The notes: generated by a model from the sequence alone, not told the origin. DNA of 64,000 nucleotides from Ligula intestinalis (GCA_036362985.1 JAYGXS010000002.1:86080385-86144384), one strand, 5' to 3'. Counted from the stretch's first letter, positions 10,036 to 21,815 are shown. A program made the numbers and translations.

Positions 10036-10884
10036 ATTATTATAAGGTCTACTTCTATCGCCGAAAAAAGTTTTACGAGAATCGGCGAGTTTTTACTTCG
10101 GGATGAGAGTCTTTTAGCTTCTGCAACTTTAAAATTAAAGCCACAAGAGTAAAAAAACTGGACAGCAAGAACTATAGGTTATATTTTAAAGCATTTTTAA
10201 AAAGAAAATAAAAATTCCTTTTTTACTTATCACGTGTCTCACGGCTCTAGTTTCTCACGTTGGTGAGAGGTGAGAGTAAATACCTTTCCATCAAAGATGG
10301 AACCAAGGACCTTATACAGACAAGCATATTGGTTATAAAACTTACTAAAGTTGTCTAAAGCATCAAGATCAATCGTTAGGAGGATTGGTTTTACGGGTTC
10401 AAATTACGTCTCAGTTGTGGCTCGGGTATCATATTGAATTGGAGGTGAGTTATAGGATATGTTCTATGCAAAGTTATGCGCAAATTTTCGATAGAAAATT
10501 TGAATTATCGAAGAGGCTTCGCAGGATGAAAACTATCTCAAATAGTATATCGAGTAATGCAAACTCGTTCTTGCTGGAATATGGTATATTTCAAATTGCT
10601 TGGATATTATTCCGTATTAACGCAATAGATTACTTGCTTTTTAGGTGAATCTACCGAAACTGTAGAATGAGGCTATGTCAATGAAACAGTATAAAAATGA
10701 ATGTTTGACCTATCGGTAAAAAAGACAACTACAGGTATGCGCAGTTGCTAAAGGGTTTCATACTCAAATACATGTCAACAATTAAGCTAGTAACTTCAGC
10801 ATGTAACAATTAAATCTGATAAAATATCTATTTCACTTAGTTTTGAAAGATAAGTTGCGCACCTTGACCTTGACCTTCTACCCA
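10036..10884 (-). mobile_element. Family B 5' fragment (5' UTR and ORF1 start), antisense
   Basis: This segment is the reverse complement of about 4,515-5,405, clearly more diverged than the other B copies. It has short indels but keeps the CAACTTATC block and the AGGTCA array at its 5' end (10,862-10,878). It begins exactly at the 3' end of element B, giving the same junction seen at 2,213 and 24,345. No open frame is preserved. Confidence 0.8.
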
Positions 10885-11773
10885 TCGTAGAATACTGCTG
10901 TCCCCTCTTTGGTCTAATAAATGCTTCGGACTGCGACTAGTTGGAAAATGAACAGAGTATTTTTGCTCTGAAAATAATATTCGCTTTTCCCCGATCCACT
11001 ATTTTTTGTACGGAGCGATTTCAGTTAGCGAACATCACATTTCTTTGGGTCAGAAGACTCGAAGCGGGACTCTGCTTCCTTTTTCGCGTTAATTCTACCC
11101 CTAACCTCCCACGAGTCGACTCTCTTATACCCGCAGATAGACATTGTGCCACTCGTAATTCATCCAGGATTATTGCACCACCATTTAGCTCCACACCGAA
11201 GCATTTCCGCTTCTTTGGCTCAAAATATGCCTTCCTCTGGAATAATTTTCCCATCGAAATTAGGCTGTCGTCTAACTCAGCAGTTTTTAAGTCAAATTAC
11301 GTTAACACTTAACTTCGGAAGATATAAAGTCCTTTTTATCCGTCTCCTTCCCAAACACACAACTTTTGGACTCTTAAAAGGGCCCCCCTGGAATCTGAGG
11401 TGGTTATGTTTACATAACATTTTTTCCATATGTGATTATTTCTTCCTCTTTTGCGTGATATTTGCAACGATGTTTGGTCCACTTCTCTATCCAGTCATCA
11501 TTGCCGTTTCTCCATTCTCCGCTTTACAAACCTGACGATGGGCTTTGTGGTCTTCAGTCATGATGTGGCGGTTCTGCTTTTTTCGCCAGCTTGTCGCTGG
11601 ACTCCGCAGTCTACAAGGTCGTTTCTCCGACGTTTCGTTGATGATCAGGTAAACTCTGCGGTTCACTCTCTTGTTGACCCTGTTGTCCGCGATGGCATCC
11701 TCCGGTTTTATCATCCCTGATGGTTGATCATGAAGCCAGTTGAGCAGTGTTGCAGTTATGAATGACAGTCTCT
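10885..11773 (+). mobile_element. Diverged B-like element, RT C-terminal region and 3' UTR
   Basis: Starts with a frame reading LPIVEYCCPLFGL, then frames at 10,941-11,312 with FLWVRRLEAGLCFLFRVN and FLWNNFPIEIRLS. These are the same conserved blocks as B 8,500-8,950 but at much lower identity. The rest to 11,773 is 3' UTR without a frame. The element appears to be split by the C element (11,774-15,552), with its 3' end resuming at about 15,553. Confidence 0.78.
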
Positions 11774-12333
11774 GCCAGTTTACAGGCAATTGTAAAGAGT
11801 TGGTAATGCACCTCTTGGGCGCCTTCCAACACCTCGAAGACCGGAAAAAACCTAAAACAAACTCCCTATGTTGCAGCCAGTATTGGTTTTGTTTCAGGTT
11901 TTTTGTTTTGTCAATATTGGGCGAGATAAGAAATTTGTTTCAAATGAAAAAACCTGCCTTCAAAGGTATGATACAAACGGAATAAATGCACAGTTGTAAG
12001 GTGAGTTGACTCATCAGCAGGAGAACTTCTTCATATCGTTTAAAAACATTAGTTCCAGACGGAGAGGGTTGGCACATGAACACAGTGTTCTCAGTCTTCC
12101 TTCAATGGTTTTCGGCAAAAGTTGCGCGCTATCGGCTGAAGGGTCAGCAGACTGCGGGCTGCTGCTTCAGCCGCATTATCTTCAGCAGTGAAGCCTGGCG
12201 TGGTTCAAAGTCCACGAACGCCATCAGAGTGAAAGAGAGATTCCACCGAGTCAGCACCCGAAATTCTTGAAAGTTGTCCTGAATGTAGAAAACTAGTTAT
12301 AGCTCTCTTAAACAAAGGGTAGTTTTACTGGGT

Positions 12334-15264
12334 TTAAATAATTTTGGGCAGCTTATTCCAGATTGATATGGCATTTACTGAAAAGAATTGCCGGTACTTA
12401 ACTGTGCGTGCCATAGGAAGAAATAAAAATACGTCGCGATGACTGGCGCATTGAGAGTGCTCAAGCTGCCTTATTGTACTAAGATGATTAAAGTATTGAC
12501 CATTCAAAAGTTTGAACAGTAAAAATAGACCCTTCTGCAATCGGCGAAGCCATAGGGGATCCAGATTTATAAGTTCGCGCCTTTGTTAATAGGTTAAGTT
12601 ACGGTGTTCTGTAGTGAAAACACTTCCAGTGAAGAAGTGCTGCACCGATTCTATTTTCTTTCGTTCACAGGTGCGCAGAAGACTGAATAAGGGTGAGCAG
12701 TATTCAAGACTAGGTCTCACGTACATATTATAAAAGCTAGTTCTTACCTTGATAGTCTTAACATTTCTTAGGATAAATCCTGTGGTTCGGCGTGCTTTCG
12801 AGACTATCAGGGCACAGTGCTCTGAAAAATTGAGACTATTAGAGTAGGATATGCCCAAATCCTTGATAACTCATGGGACATTTAGTTCGTGGCAGTCAAT
12901 GCTTAATTCCGGTTGATGATCGTCGCCAACAACCATAACGGAACATTTGTGCCATGAAAGGGTGAGGCACCATGTGCAACACCACTGGGCGAAGGCCTGA
13001 AGATCCTTTTTTATCAGCTCGAGGACGATGTTGCGATCTGCCGGTTTATATAGATAAGCGACTTTTAAATCATCAGCGTACATGAAGGGTCTGCCATACT
13101 GAAAACAATCTGAATCGTCGTTGACAAACAGGCAAAATAGGAGCGGACCCAGTTTACTACCCTGTATAACTCCACTCCTCACATGCGTGGGGCTGGAGAT
13201 AACATTGGAAATTTTTACTCGTTGTGTGCGAGCATCCAAACAGGAAGATATGAAGTTCAGAGTCTTGCTACCTATGCCGGAGGAGGCCAGTTTCAGAAGG
13301 AGGAGGTTATGATCGACCCGATCAAAGGCCTCAGTAGAATCAAAATAGACGCTATAAAAGGCAAAACCGCTGTCTCTAGATTGCAGCTCATAATCAAAGA
13401 AAGAGAGCTGGCAGGTGTCCCAAGATCGTTTCTCGAGAAAGCCATGTTGAGCTGTATTAAACAGGTTGTTCTCTCTCAAGTGACGCATCATCTTTTCTTT
13501 GATTAAGGTCTCCAAGTTCTTTGATGCTGCGGGAGGTGTATTTATTGGCCTAAAGTTGTCGAATGATGTCGATCGGCCATGCTTGCGAATAGGCATTATG
13601 TGCGATTCCTTCCACAACGAAGGAAAGGTTTCACACTCAAGAGCAAGATTAAATACCTTACAAAGACTAGACGGAAAGATATCATTCGCTTCAGCTTTTA
13701 GAAGGCTAACTGGGACGCCAACTGGTCCTGGGCTATAGGATTGACGATAATGACGAATGGCTACAGTCACATCCCAGACGGTAAACTTTATGATTTCGAG
13801 TATGGCACCCGTCCAAGCTTGGATAACCCGAGGTGCAGCGACCCAGCTCTCATTAAACGTTTTGGATAGGAATGCATTGAAGCTATCGGCGATCAACTTA
13901 GCGTCAGCTATGGGGTTTCCTAAAGCATTTTGAAGTATGGGGTGTTGCATTTTCCTCTGCGCTTTAACGGTACGCGAAAAGAGTTTCTCAACATTAAGGG
14001 AAGGATTTTCAGCGAAGTGAGCCTCATCGGCTATCTGCTTTTCATCGGAGAGCTTCTTAGCCTGCTCAAAAATCAGTGTGATGAAGGGCAGAACGGAAGT
14101 TTCGTTCTGCCGATGCAAACGACGAGAGGGTTTACGCAGCCTACGACGGAAAGACAGAGGAGGGTACAATTCATCCTTGACATGTATTACTTTCTTACGG
14201 GGGACAAAGTGGAGGATGAGTGGACCCAACACTATGTACAGTGCATTAGTACAAACATTTACATCCAAACATTGGAAAAATTCAGACCAGTCGAGAGCGT
14301 TTAGATGTGCCAGTAGGTCAGCCGTGTTTGCTGATCGGAAGTCACGATAAAGACTATACTTTTTGGAAAATGTTTTATCCGCCTCCAGTTCTAGTTCACT
14401 AACAACTGTACGATGGTCTGATTTCCTAAGTGCACCTAAGGATGACACTGAAAGTTGTTCGCATCCCCTACAAAAAATTAGGTCGAGTATGTTTGCTCCT
14501 CGAGTGGGAAAATCGACAACCTGATCCCACATGCCGATATCTATTGCCTCAAGTAAGTTCTCAAACTTTGAAGGACCGGATGGTGGAAACCATTGCACGT
14601 CAGGAAGGTTAAAATCGCCTGCAATCAAGCAATACTTAAGATTCAAGTCAGCTGCGGCATGAAATGCCTGCGAGAGACAAAGATCGTAGTCTGCATTGGC
14701 ATTAGGTGGGCGATAAACACAGCCAACAAGTAAGGAGTATTTGTTGTTTCGAACAACTCGTAGCCAGCAGCTCTCCTCCACCGCTGTGAATTGTGGATAG
14801 TCCAACGGGAGAAATGCAAGTGGCTGCTTAATATAGATGCAGCTTCCTCTGCCACGGCCATTGTTTCGATCGTTCCGAACGCATTCATAGCCTAGAACAG
14901 AGAGTTCTGAGTCAGCTACAGAGGCCGATGCCCATGTCTCAGTTACCATAACAATGTCTGGGCGGTTGACGAAAACCATAGTCTGGAGCAGAGGCATTTT
15001 ATTAATCAGTAATCTGGCATTTAAAACGACCAATTTAAGAGGGCATGTCTGAGGTTTCGGTGGCGGGACAGCTAGGCCGTCACTGTTACCGGCTTCGACC
15101 AGAGCGATGTCCTTTTGACCTGAACTATTTGTCCCTCTCTTATTTTGAGATTTGTCTCGCCATTGGTTCTCCATTTTTCCAGCTCTATTATTAGCTGTCT
15201 CATCTTTCTCCGCTCTTTCAACTCGTAATCCGGCTGAAAAAAAACTTGCGAATGCAGACTCCAT
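12334..15264 (-). pseudogene. Family C ORF2: APE endonuclease plus reverse transcriptase
   Basis: 797 codons are open from ATG 15,264 to a TGA at 12,871. The same frame then runs through a TAA near 12,583 to a natural end at 12,334 (…SIWNKLPKII). Endonuclease motifs: LNAR 81-84, TETW 108-111, GCVYRPPNAN 181-190, GDFNLPD 216-222, RGANILDLIF 255-264, SDH 282-284. RT: motif A FDSTEAFD with Asp 642, GVIQGSKLGPLLF near 700, intact catalytic YADD at 729-732. Thumb and C-terminal block follow the first stop. All visible catalytic residues are kept. With two reverted stops it would match the usual EN-RT length, so death is recent. Confidence 0.9.
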
Positions 15265-15552
15265 AAGGATGGTTTGCGCTCTAGCAAGAGTTTTGCCTGT
15301 GCTTCAGTTTCTAAAGTAACTTTTAGAGGTCATGGCCGAAAAATTGATTCTGGAGCTGTTGGAGCCTTCCCTATTCTAAATGCCTTAAGAATGTGGAAAG
15401 ACTCGCCTGGTTTTAGCAACGGTTTGGCGTACACTCGCATAAGACCCACATCATGGTCAATTCGTTCTTGTGCAATTGACGACTCTGACTCTGGGGCCCC
15501 CTTTACAACTATTTTCTGCTTGCGACTCAATAGGGCATATGTTGCAAGCTGT
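15072..15552 (-). pseudogene. Family C ORF1 C-terminal part, RNA-binding type
   Basis: Two overlapping frames (15,330-15,587 and 15,072-15,287) together read an ORF1-like C-terminal region. It starts with LSRKQKIVVKGAPESESS, then RIGKAPTAPESIFRPLKV, then FFQPDYELKERRKMRQLIIE and a basic tail. The order resembles the RRM and C-terminal domains of L1-type ORF1 proteins that bind the element RNA. ORF2 overlaps its end in another frame. The N-terminus is missing here but present in the copy at 20,808-21,251. Confidence 0.68.
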
Positions 15553-15975
15553 TTTTTGGTTTCTCTAATTACAAGAAGCGTTGCCAACCCTCATACCTTC
15601 TCATCAACAGTCCTGTCTCATTTGCATTACAATCGATCCTCTCAACCAACCCGCTTTATTTTGTTGAAATTGTTTTTCTTACGTTTTGTTTTTTTAAGCG
15701 GATGTTCGCTGAACTCTGCCCCAGCTTTAATGGTTGGAGTTTTTTTTCGTTGCTTCCTCCTTAGTTCACCATGCGTTTCAGAGAGTGTTGACTACTATTT
15801 AAAAACGACGATATGTTGGTGAATATGAATTAATCTGCCAATGCTATTAAACGCTCCCGCTGCCTATGTGGTTGTTTCACGGAGAGCAGCATTTATCAAC
15901 TTAGTATTTATTTTTCCACAGCACTAAGTTTGCAATGACGAGGCCCTTCGGGCTTAAATATAAAACTTATTTATT
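15553..15975 (+). mobile_element. 3' end of a B-like element with terminal hairpin
   Basis: Non-coding stretch ending in the hairpin AGGCCC-TTC-GGGCTT at 15,941-15,955 and an AAATATAAAACTTATTTATTT-type tail. The hairpin has the same loop size and position as in A/B. Its orientation fits the B-like RT remnant at 10,885-11,773, so the C element probably inserted into one B-like 3' UTR and separated the two parts. The frame at 15,274-15,822 here is not a gene. Confidence 0.62.
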
Positions 15976-16587
15976 TGAGCCACAAAGAAGATTTTGAACA
16001 GTAAAAAATCCAGCGGAACAAGGTAAAAATGGTTGTCAAAGTACGACGGGACTTTCAGAGCGATCTACTTCGTCGAGCTGTCAATAATCCGAAGTTGCTG
16101 TACAGTTTTGACGGAAAAGCAGACGTAACAGGAACCGGATTCCTGTTATGCAAAATGATGATGGTCACGAAATCTCCGACTACAAAAACAAAGCAGAACA
16201 TTTTGCTGAGTTCTTAAAGTCGGTATTCACCATAGAACCTCCCTTCGACACAACTGTTGACGAGGTCGTGGAAGTAATAAATATTGGGGATATTTTGTTT
16301 GAAGAAGAGACGGTTTTCAAGAACTAGAAAGCTTGAAGGAATGTAAATCTCCGGGTCTAGATGAAATTCTTGCCAAATTGGTCAAGGAACTTGTTAGAGA
16401 GCTAGCTACACCCCTTTCACTGGTGTGCTAGAAATCGTTTGATACTGGAATGCTTCCTCCGGACTGGAAATTAGCGCATATTACACCGCTTTACAAAAGC
16501 GGTAGTCGTGCATCTGCGAATAACTCCAGACCTGTGAGTCTGACCTCTATGTGCTGTAAAGTAATAGAATAGATCATCAAGAAGCAA

Positions 16588-16962
16588 TTGATGATATATT
16601 GTGAAACTCACAATATATTTTTAAATGCGCAGTTTGGATTTCGTAAGGGAAGGTCATGTGTCACAAACTTGCTTCATACGATGCAAAGCTCGACAAGGGC
16701 AATTCTAACGTGGATATATAATATCCTATCTGGTCGTTCTCAAACGGTTTGTGTAGGACGACAAAAATCAAGGCCGCCAGTCACTAAGAGCGGATACCCT
16801 CAAGGTTCAGTACTCGGACCCACCCTCTTTCTCTTGTTCGTTAATGATTGTGTACAGGAATTGGACTGCGAGTGTATCATGTTTGCAGATAATGTAAACT
16901 TATGGAAGGTCATCAGGTGTGCTGCCGATGAAGATAACTTTGAGGAAAATATTTGTCGATAA
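16588..16962 (+). pseudogene. RT palm fragment of family D, motif A deleted
   Basis: 124 codons. The frame jumps from SCVTNLLHTM directly to LTWIYNILSGRSQTVCVG, omitting about 60 residues that normally hold motif A (DFSKAFD). Motif B PQGSVLGPTLFLLFVND is intact. Motif C is MFADN instead of FADD. The flanking frames are broken by stops at 16,570 and 16,960. It cannot be an active RT. Confidence 0.8.
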
Positions 16963-16980
16963 AACGATTGGTCGCATAGA

Positions 16981-17349
16981 TTGCTACTGTCCTTCAATTC
17001 GAACAAATGCACTCTGCTGCGCCTGAGAACTTTAAATGTGGTGCCTTATGCGCCACCCTACCGTTTGAACGGAATCCCATGGCAAGAAACAAAAATACCG
17101 AAGGATCTCGGCATCTGGATGGCAGACAATCGCAAACTTTCTACACAATGTTGTAAGGCCGCTAAAACTGCAACTTCAATGTTGTACGCCATCAAGCGGG
17201 CATTCACGGTTTTTGATGAAGACTGTTTCTCGACGATCTTCGGTACCTTCATAAGGCCACATATTGAATATGCGATTGAAGCCTGGAGACCGTGGATGCG
17301 GCAGGATTATAACGTACTTGAGAGGGTGCAGCGGCGGGCAACAAAATAA
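16981..17349 (+). pseudogene. RT thumb region of family D
   Basis: 122 codons directly downstream of the palm fragment. Contains FNSNKCTLLRL, KDLGIWM (the usual 'LGV' thumb motif), FIRPHIEYAIEAWRPW and VLERVQRRATK, all characteristic of CR1-like RT C-termini. A TAA follows, and the last block resumes at 17,437-17,739 in another frame (FFSNHVMHPWNNLPEAIV). Confidence 0.83.
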
Positions 17350-17874
17350 GTAAGAGGCCAAGGTTCACTACCATATGAGATCTGCATTAATAACCTTGAT
17401 CACTATCCTTTGAGTTATAGGCAGTTATGCTGAGATTTGATACAAACCTTCCGTATCGTGCGTGGCTTTGACTGCGCTCTCATGTTTGACGACTTCTTCC
17501 AACTCGCCACTACAACTAATCTCCGGGGGCATCCATTCAAACTGTATGTGCCCCAAGGACGATTGGATGAACGGAAGAATTTTTTCTCGAATCATGTCAT
17601 GCACCCGTGGAATAACCTTCCCGAGGCGATTGTTGTGTCCCAATCTGTGGAGAAATTCAAACACCGACTTGATATACACATGCTACAACACAAAGTGAAC
17701 TGTGACAAATTAACCTTCAAACACCACTGCACCATGTGAATGTTAATATTTTCCTGACTGAAAACTTGTTTAAGTTGTTCATAATTCTTGGGATTTTGAT
17801 GTGACAAATAGGGAGTCCAAAGGCGCGAGCCTATTTTAAGCTCAAATATACTGCCTGACTGACTGACTGATAAA

Positions 17875-18260
17875 GGCTATCGCATTGATTTCATATTTTT
17901 AGACTCCAAAGAGCCTTCGATAATGTACCATGCAAGCTATTTCTACACAAGATTTAAGACGTGGGAGTTCAAAGAAAAATTTATAGATGAATCGGCAGTT
18001 CCTTGTCCCTCAGAGAACAGAGGGTTGTTGTCGGAAACTCAACCTCGGAATGGATAGCGGTCAAAATTGCTGAACCACAAGGCTCAGTTTTGGGTCCGCT
18101 GCTATTCCTGATTTGCGTAAACGACTGCCACAATGAGCTTGATTGCGCAGCTGTCCTGTTTGCGGATGACATAAAAATATGGGCTAAAGTTAGCTGCCCT
18201 GACGACGCAAAGAGATTACAGTCGAACATCGATAAAATGGTTATTATAAAAATAATAATA
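17875..18260 (+). mobile_element. Second D-like RT fragment
   Basis: Independent short fragment of a D-related element. A frame at 18,003-18,240 reads EPQGSVLGPLLFLICVND and LFADDIKIWAKV, so both motif B and the FADD centre are intact. Upstream 17,875-18,000 resembles the region after motif A but is shifted. It ends at 18,240, where an ATT-rich tail and the C element's 3' end begin. Confidence 0.78.
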
Positions 18261-19949
18261 GTATGTTTATTAAGCCAGTTTACAGGCAATTGTAAGAGTT
18301 GGCAATACACCTCTTGGGCGCCTTCCAAAGCCTCGAAGACTGGAAAAACCTAAAACAAACTGCCTATATTGCAGCCAGTATTGGTTTTGTTTAAAGTTTT
18401 GTGTTTTATCAATACTGGGCGAAATAGGGAGCTTGTTTCAAGTGAAAAAACCTGAATTCAAAGGTATGATACAAACGGAATATAAGTACAGTTGTAAGCT
18501 GAGTTGACTCATCAGCAGGAGAAATGTTGCATATCGTTTAAGGAAATTAGTTCGAGACGGAGAGGGTTGGCACAAGCACACAGTGTTCTCACTCTTCCTC
18601 AATGGTTGTCCGCAAAAGTTGCGCGCTATCGGCTGAAGGATTAGCAGACTGCGAGCTGCTGCTTCAGCAGCATTATCTTCAGCATGAAGCTTGGTGGGGT
18701 TTAAAGTCCACGAACGCCATCAGAGTGAAAGAGAGATTTCGCCGAGTCAGCACCCAAAATTCGTGAAATTTGTCCTGAATGTAGAAAACTAGTTAAAGCT
18801 CCCTTAAAAATAGGGAAGCTTTGCTGGGTTTTAATACTTTTGGGCAGCTTATTCCAGATTGATATGGCGTTTACTGAAAAGAATAGCCGGTACTTAACTG
18901 TACGTGTCATAGGAAGAAATAACAATGCGTCTCGATGACTGGTACGTCGAGAGTGCTCAAGCTGCCTTATTGTGCTGAGAGGTTAAATGTTTGACCATTC
19001 AGAAGTTCAAACAGTAAAAATAGACCCTTCTGCAATCGACGAAGCCACAGGGGACCCAGCTTTATAAGTTCACACCTTTTTTGGTAGGCTAGGTTACGGT
19101 GCTCTGTAGTGAAAACTCTTCTTGTGAAGAATTTCTGCACCGATTCTTCTTTCTTTTGTTCACTAGTGTGCAGAAGACTGAATAAGGGTGAGCAGTATTC
19201 AAGACTAGGTCCCACGTACATATTGTAAAGGCTAGTTCTAACCTTGATAGTCTTAAAATTTCTAAAGAAAAATCCGGTGGTTTGGCATGCTTTTGAGACT
19301 ATCAGAGCCTAGTACTCTGACAATTGAGACTATTGCAGTAGGATATGCCCAAAACCTTAATAACTCCTAAGGCATTAAGTTCCAGGCCTTCAATACTTAA
19401 TTCCGGTTGATGATCGTTGCAAAAACCATTACGGAACATTTGTGCCATGAAAGTGTGAGGCGCCATGTGCAGCACTACTGGGCGAAGGCCTGAAGATCCT
19501 TTTTTATCAGCTCGAGCACGATGTTGCGATCTGCCGGTTTATATCGATAAGCGACTTTAAATTATCAGCGTACATGAAGGGTCTGCCATACTGAAAACTA
19601 TCTGAAACGTCGTTGACAAACAGGCAAAATAGAAGCGGGCCCAGTACACTTCCCTGTATAACTCCACTCCTCACATGCGTGGGGTTGGAGATAACATTGG
19701 AAATTTTTACTCGTTGTCGGCGAGCATCCAAGTAGGAAGATATAAAGTACAGAGGCTTTCTACCTATGCCGAGGGAGGCCAGTTTCAGAAGGAGGACGTT
19801 ATGATCGACCCGATCAAAGGCCTTAGTAAAATCAAAATAGACGCTATAAGTGGCAAAACTGCTGTCTCTAGATTGCAGCTCATAATCCGTATTCGAATGA
19901 CTTAAGAATGCGGAAAGACGCTTGGTTTTTGTAACGGTTTGGCGTAAAC

Positions 19950-20700
19950 TCTCATAAAACCCACGTAATGGTCAATTTGTTCTTGTGCAATTGACGACTC
20001 TGAGTCTGGGCCCCCTTTACAACTATTTTCTGCTTGCGACTCAAGTGGGCATATGTTGCGAGGTCACGTGTTTCGGCCGAGGGAGCACTTGCATCCAGTA
20101 CACTCGGTTCTGGTGTACTGGCTTTTGGGTTAGCTGAGTGCAAACCCGTGAACCATTCGGTTTTTTAGGCTTATGTCTTTTTTTGTCTTCCTCTTGGTCA
20201 TCGCTTTCTTGTGCAGATTCGAGCAACGATGTGGTGTTAGGATGCAAATCCCGCTAATTGATAGTGTCGATTGAGCCGAGTAGCGATGGTGTAGCCCGTG
20301 GGCTTGACACACGATCCGATATGCATGTTTCAGGTGTGTCGTAGAAATGTCCAAATCCAAGTCCATATCAGCGTCAACTCCTTCTTGTGTAATTGTTGAC
20401 GCTATCTATGGAGCCCCTTTTACAACTTTATTCTGCTTGTGACTCACTGGTGCATCTGTTGCGAGCTCACGAGTATCAGCCAAGCGGGCATCTGTATCCG
20501 GTACCTAAGGTTCGATGGATCCTGATGTGCCGATTTTTGGGTTAGCTGACTGCATACCCCTGGACCGTTTTGACTTTCGAGCGTTTCTAGCCTTATGATT
20601 TTTTGGCTTATTGATCTTATCGACCTCTGTATCATCGGTTTCTAGTGCAGCATCAAGCAACGATGTGATGCTAGGACGCAAATCCAGATCATTGCTAGTG
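19950..20700 (-). repeat. Degenerate tandem duplication in family C ORF1
   Basis: Two units of about 400 bp in the same orientation (starting near 19,979 and 20,378) repeat the ORF1 segment around the reading RKQKIVVKG and the Ser/Thr-rich stretch before it. Both are full of stops and indels. The duplication lies inside ORF1 of the deleted C copy. Confidence 0.6.
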
Positions 20701-20807
20701 CTGTCTGAACCGAGTAACGATGGCGTAGACTGCGAATTTATTTGAATTTCTTTGCAATCGAGTGAGACGTCTGCTGGTTTACGTGGTTGGGCAGATGATA
20801 TGCGAGT

Positions 20808-21251
20808 TTAAGGTTTACTGGTCGAGGCTATCTGAGCATATGTACTTGTATTTACCCCCAGTGTTTGACCGACAAGAGCTGTTTTAACTGCTGGATGGTA
20901 AAGTTCCTGCTTCATTCCCGAAAACCCCTGGCGGAGGACGAATTCCTCACATTCTAACTTTGTTAAACGTAGTAGACATCTTGGCCGTTTGGCAGGAGGT
21001 GGAGAATTAATAGCATTATCTAAGTGGCCATATCGGCAGTTACTTTCTGGTCGTATCTTGAGATGGTTATCAAAGGCCCGTGTCGAAATAGCCGGGCTGC
21101 CTGAGGTGTTAACACCGCCAATAACCAGATTTGGCGACCCGAGTGCGAGATCCTGCGGTGGCGAAACACTTCGTGCTAACGGACGTAAAGTATCGGAACT
21201 CTCCATGCTGTGTAAGATATTTTTGTGATGACCTGCGTCTGATGCTGCCAA
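20808..21251 (-). pseudogene. Family C ORF1 N-terminal part
   Basis: 147 codons from ATG 21,251: Ser/Pro-rich N-terminus, then a basic PPPAKRPRCLLRL stretch followed by ECEEFVLRQGFSGMKQELY. The PPAKRPR stretch could be a nuclear-localisation-like signal. No database family is recognised. Position upstream of the RRM-like region makes it the N-terminal part of C ORF1. A stop at 20,808 is followed by homologous, broken sequence. Confidence 0.55.
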
Positions 21252-21302
21252 TTAAATCGGAAGCCAAACCCAAGAGCCCGTAAGAGTGAGGCGAAGAGAA
21301 GA

Positions 21303-21480
21303 TCGATTGGCCAGATAGTGCAAGTTTACTGAGACAAGCAGGTTACAGCAAGTCAGAGTAAAATATTGAGTTCCTGACAAATACAATAAAATGTGTTTGG
21401 TTATAAAATTGCCTTTGGAATAACGTGTGAGTCACTTTTATCCTAACATGAGAGTCCTAACGTGAGAGTCACTTATATCG
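21303..21480. other. Spacer between two divergent C copies
   Basis: Roughly 180 bp separating the 5' end of the minus-strand C copy from the 5' end of the plus-strand C copy. It contains two short GAGAGTC-type repeats (21,430-21,475). No gene or terminal repeat was recognised. Confidence 0.4.
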
Positions 21481-21815
21481 AAAATAGAGTCGCAAGCAGA
21501 AAATAGTTTTAAAGGGGGCCCCAGACTCAGAGTCGTCAATTGCACAAGAACAAATTGACCATGATGTTGGTCTTATCCTAAAAGCAGGCATCTTTCGGCA
21601 TTCTTAAGTCATTTCGAAAAGAGAAGGCTCTAACAGGCCTGAATAAATTTCTCGGTCATGATCTCTAAAAGTTATTCTAGAAACTGAAGCGCAGACGTTA
21701 CTCTTGCTAGAGCACAAACCATTCTTGGGGGGTCTGCATTCGCAAGTTTTTTTCATCAGGATTACGGGTTGAAAGAGCGGAGAAAGATTAGGCAGCTAAA
21801 AATACAGCTGTAGAA

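Larger units (their letters stand above)
11774..15552 (-). mobile_element. Family C non-LTR retrotransposon, nearly complete
   Basis: Best-preserved retroelement of the window. On the minus strand it has an ORF1 C-terminal part (15,552-15,072), ORF2 with endonuclease and RT (15,264-12,334), and a ~560-bp 3' UTR. The 3' UTR ends near a TTTACA-ATTGCC-TGTAAA hairpin (about 11,780-11,797). Homology to the C copy at 18.3-21.3 kb starts at about 15,552, so this copy is 5'-truncated within ORF1. It lies inside a B-like 3' UTR. Only two in-frame stops disrupt ORF2. Confidence 0.87.
15985..17870 (+). mobile_element. Family D CR1-like element, 5'-truncated and decayed
   Basis: Starts within the EN-RT linker (DLLRRAVNNPKLLYSF near 16,050). 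It continues through RT fingers in shifted frames (HITPLYKSGSRASANN near 16,480; QFGFRKGRSCVTNLL in 16,588-16,962), SGYPQGSVLGPTLFLL and MFADNVNLW, then thumb and C-terminus (16,981-17,349; 17,437-17,739). It ends with a small hairpin AGGC-GCGA-GCCT (17,820-17,831) and four TGAC units (about 17,853-17,869), as in many flatworm CR1-like elements. The segment with catalytic motif A is deleted and FADD reads FADN. Confidence 0.82.
18262..21302 (-). mobile_element. Family C element with large internal deletion
   Basis: Minus-strand C copy. It has a 3' tail with ATT repeats (18,240-18,265), a 3' UTR matching 11,774-12,330, RT C-terminus (18,701-18,925; 18,967-19,221) and RT palm with MYADNLKS (19,507-19,731). 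It then joins ORF1 sequence directly at about 19,886. Compared with the copy at 11.8-15.5 kb about 2.0 kb (RT fingers, whole endonuclease, ORF1/ORF2 overlap) is missing. Upstream it extends further into ORF1 than any other copy, to an ATG at 21,251. Confidence 0.82.

Noticed and set aside
15274..15822. 182-codon plus-strand frame
   Set aside because: It is antisense to C ORF1 and runs on through a B-like 3' UTR; no domain.
17853..17869. TGAC repeats as an independent microsatellite
   Set aside because: Position directly after the D 3' hairpin shows it is the element's own tail.
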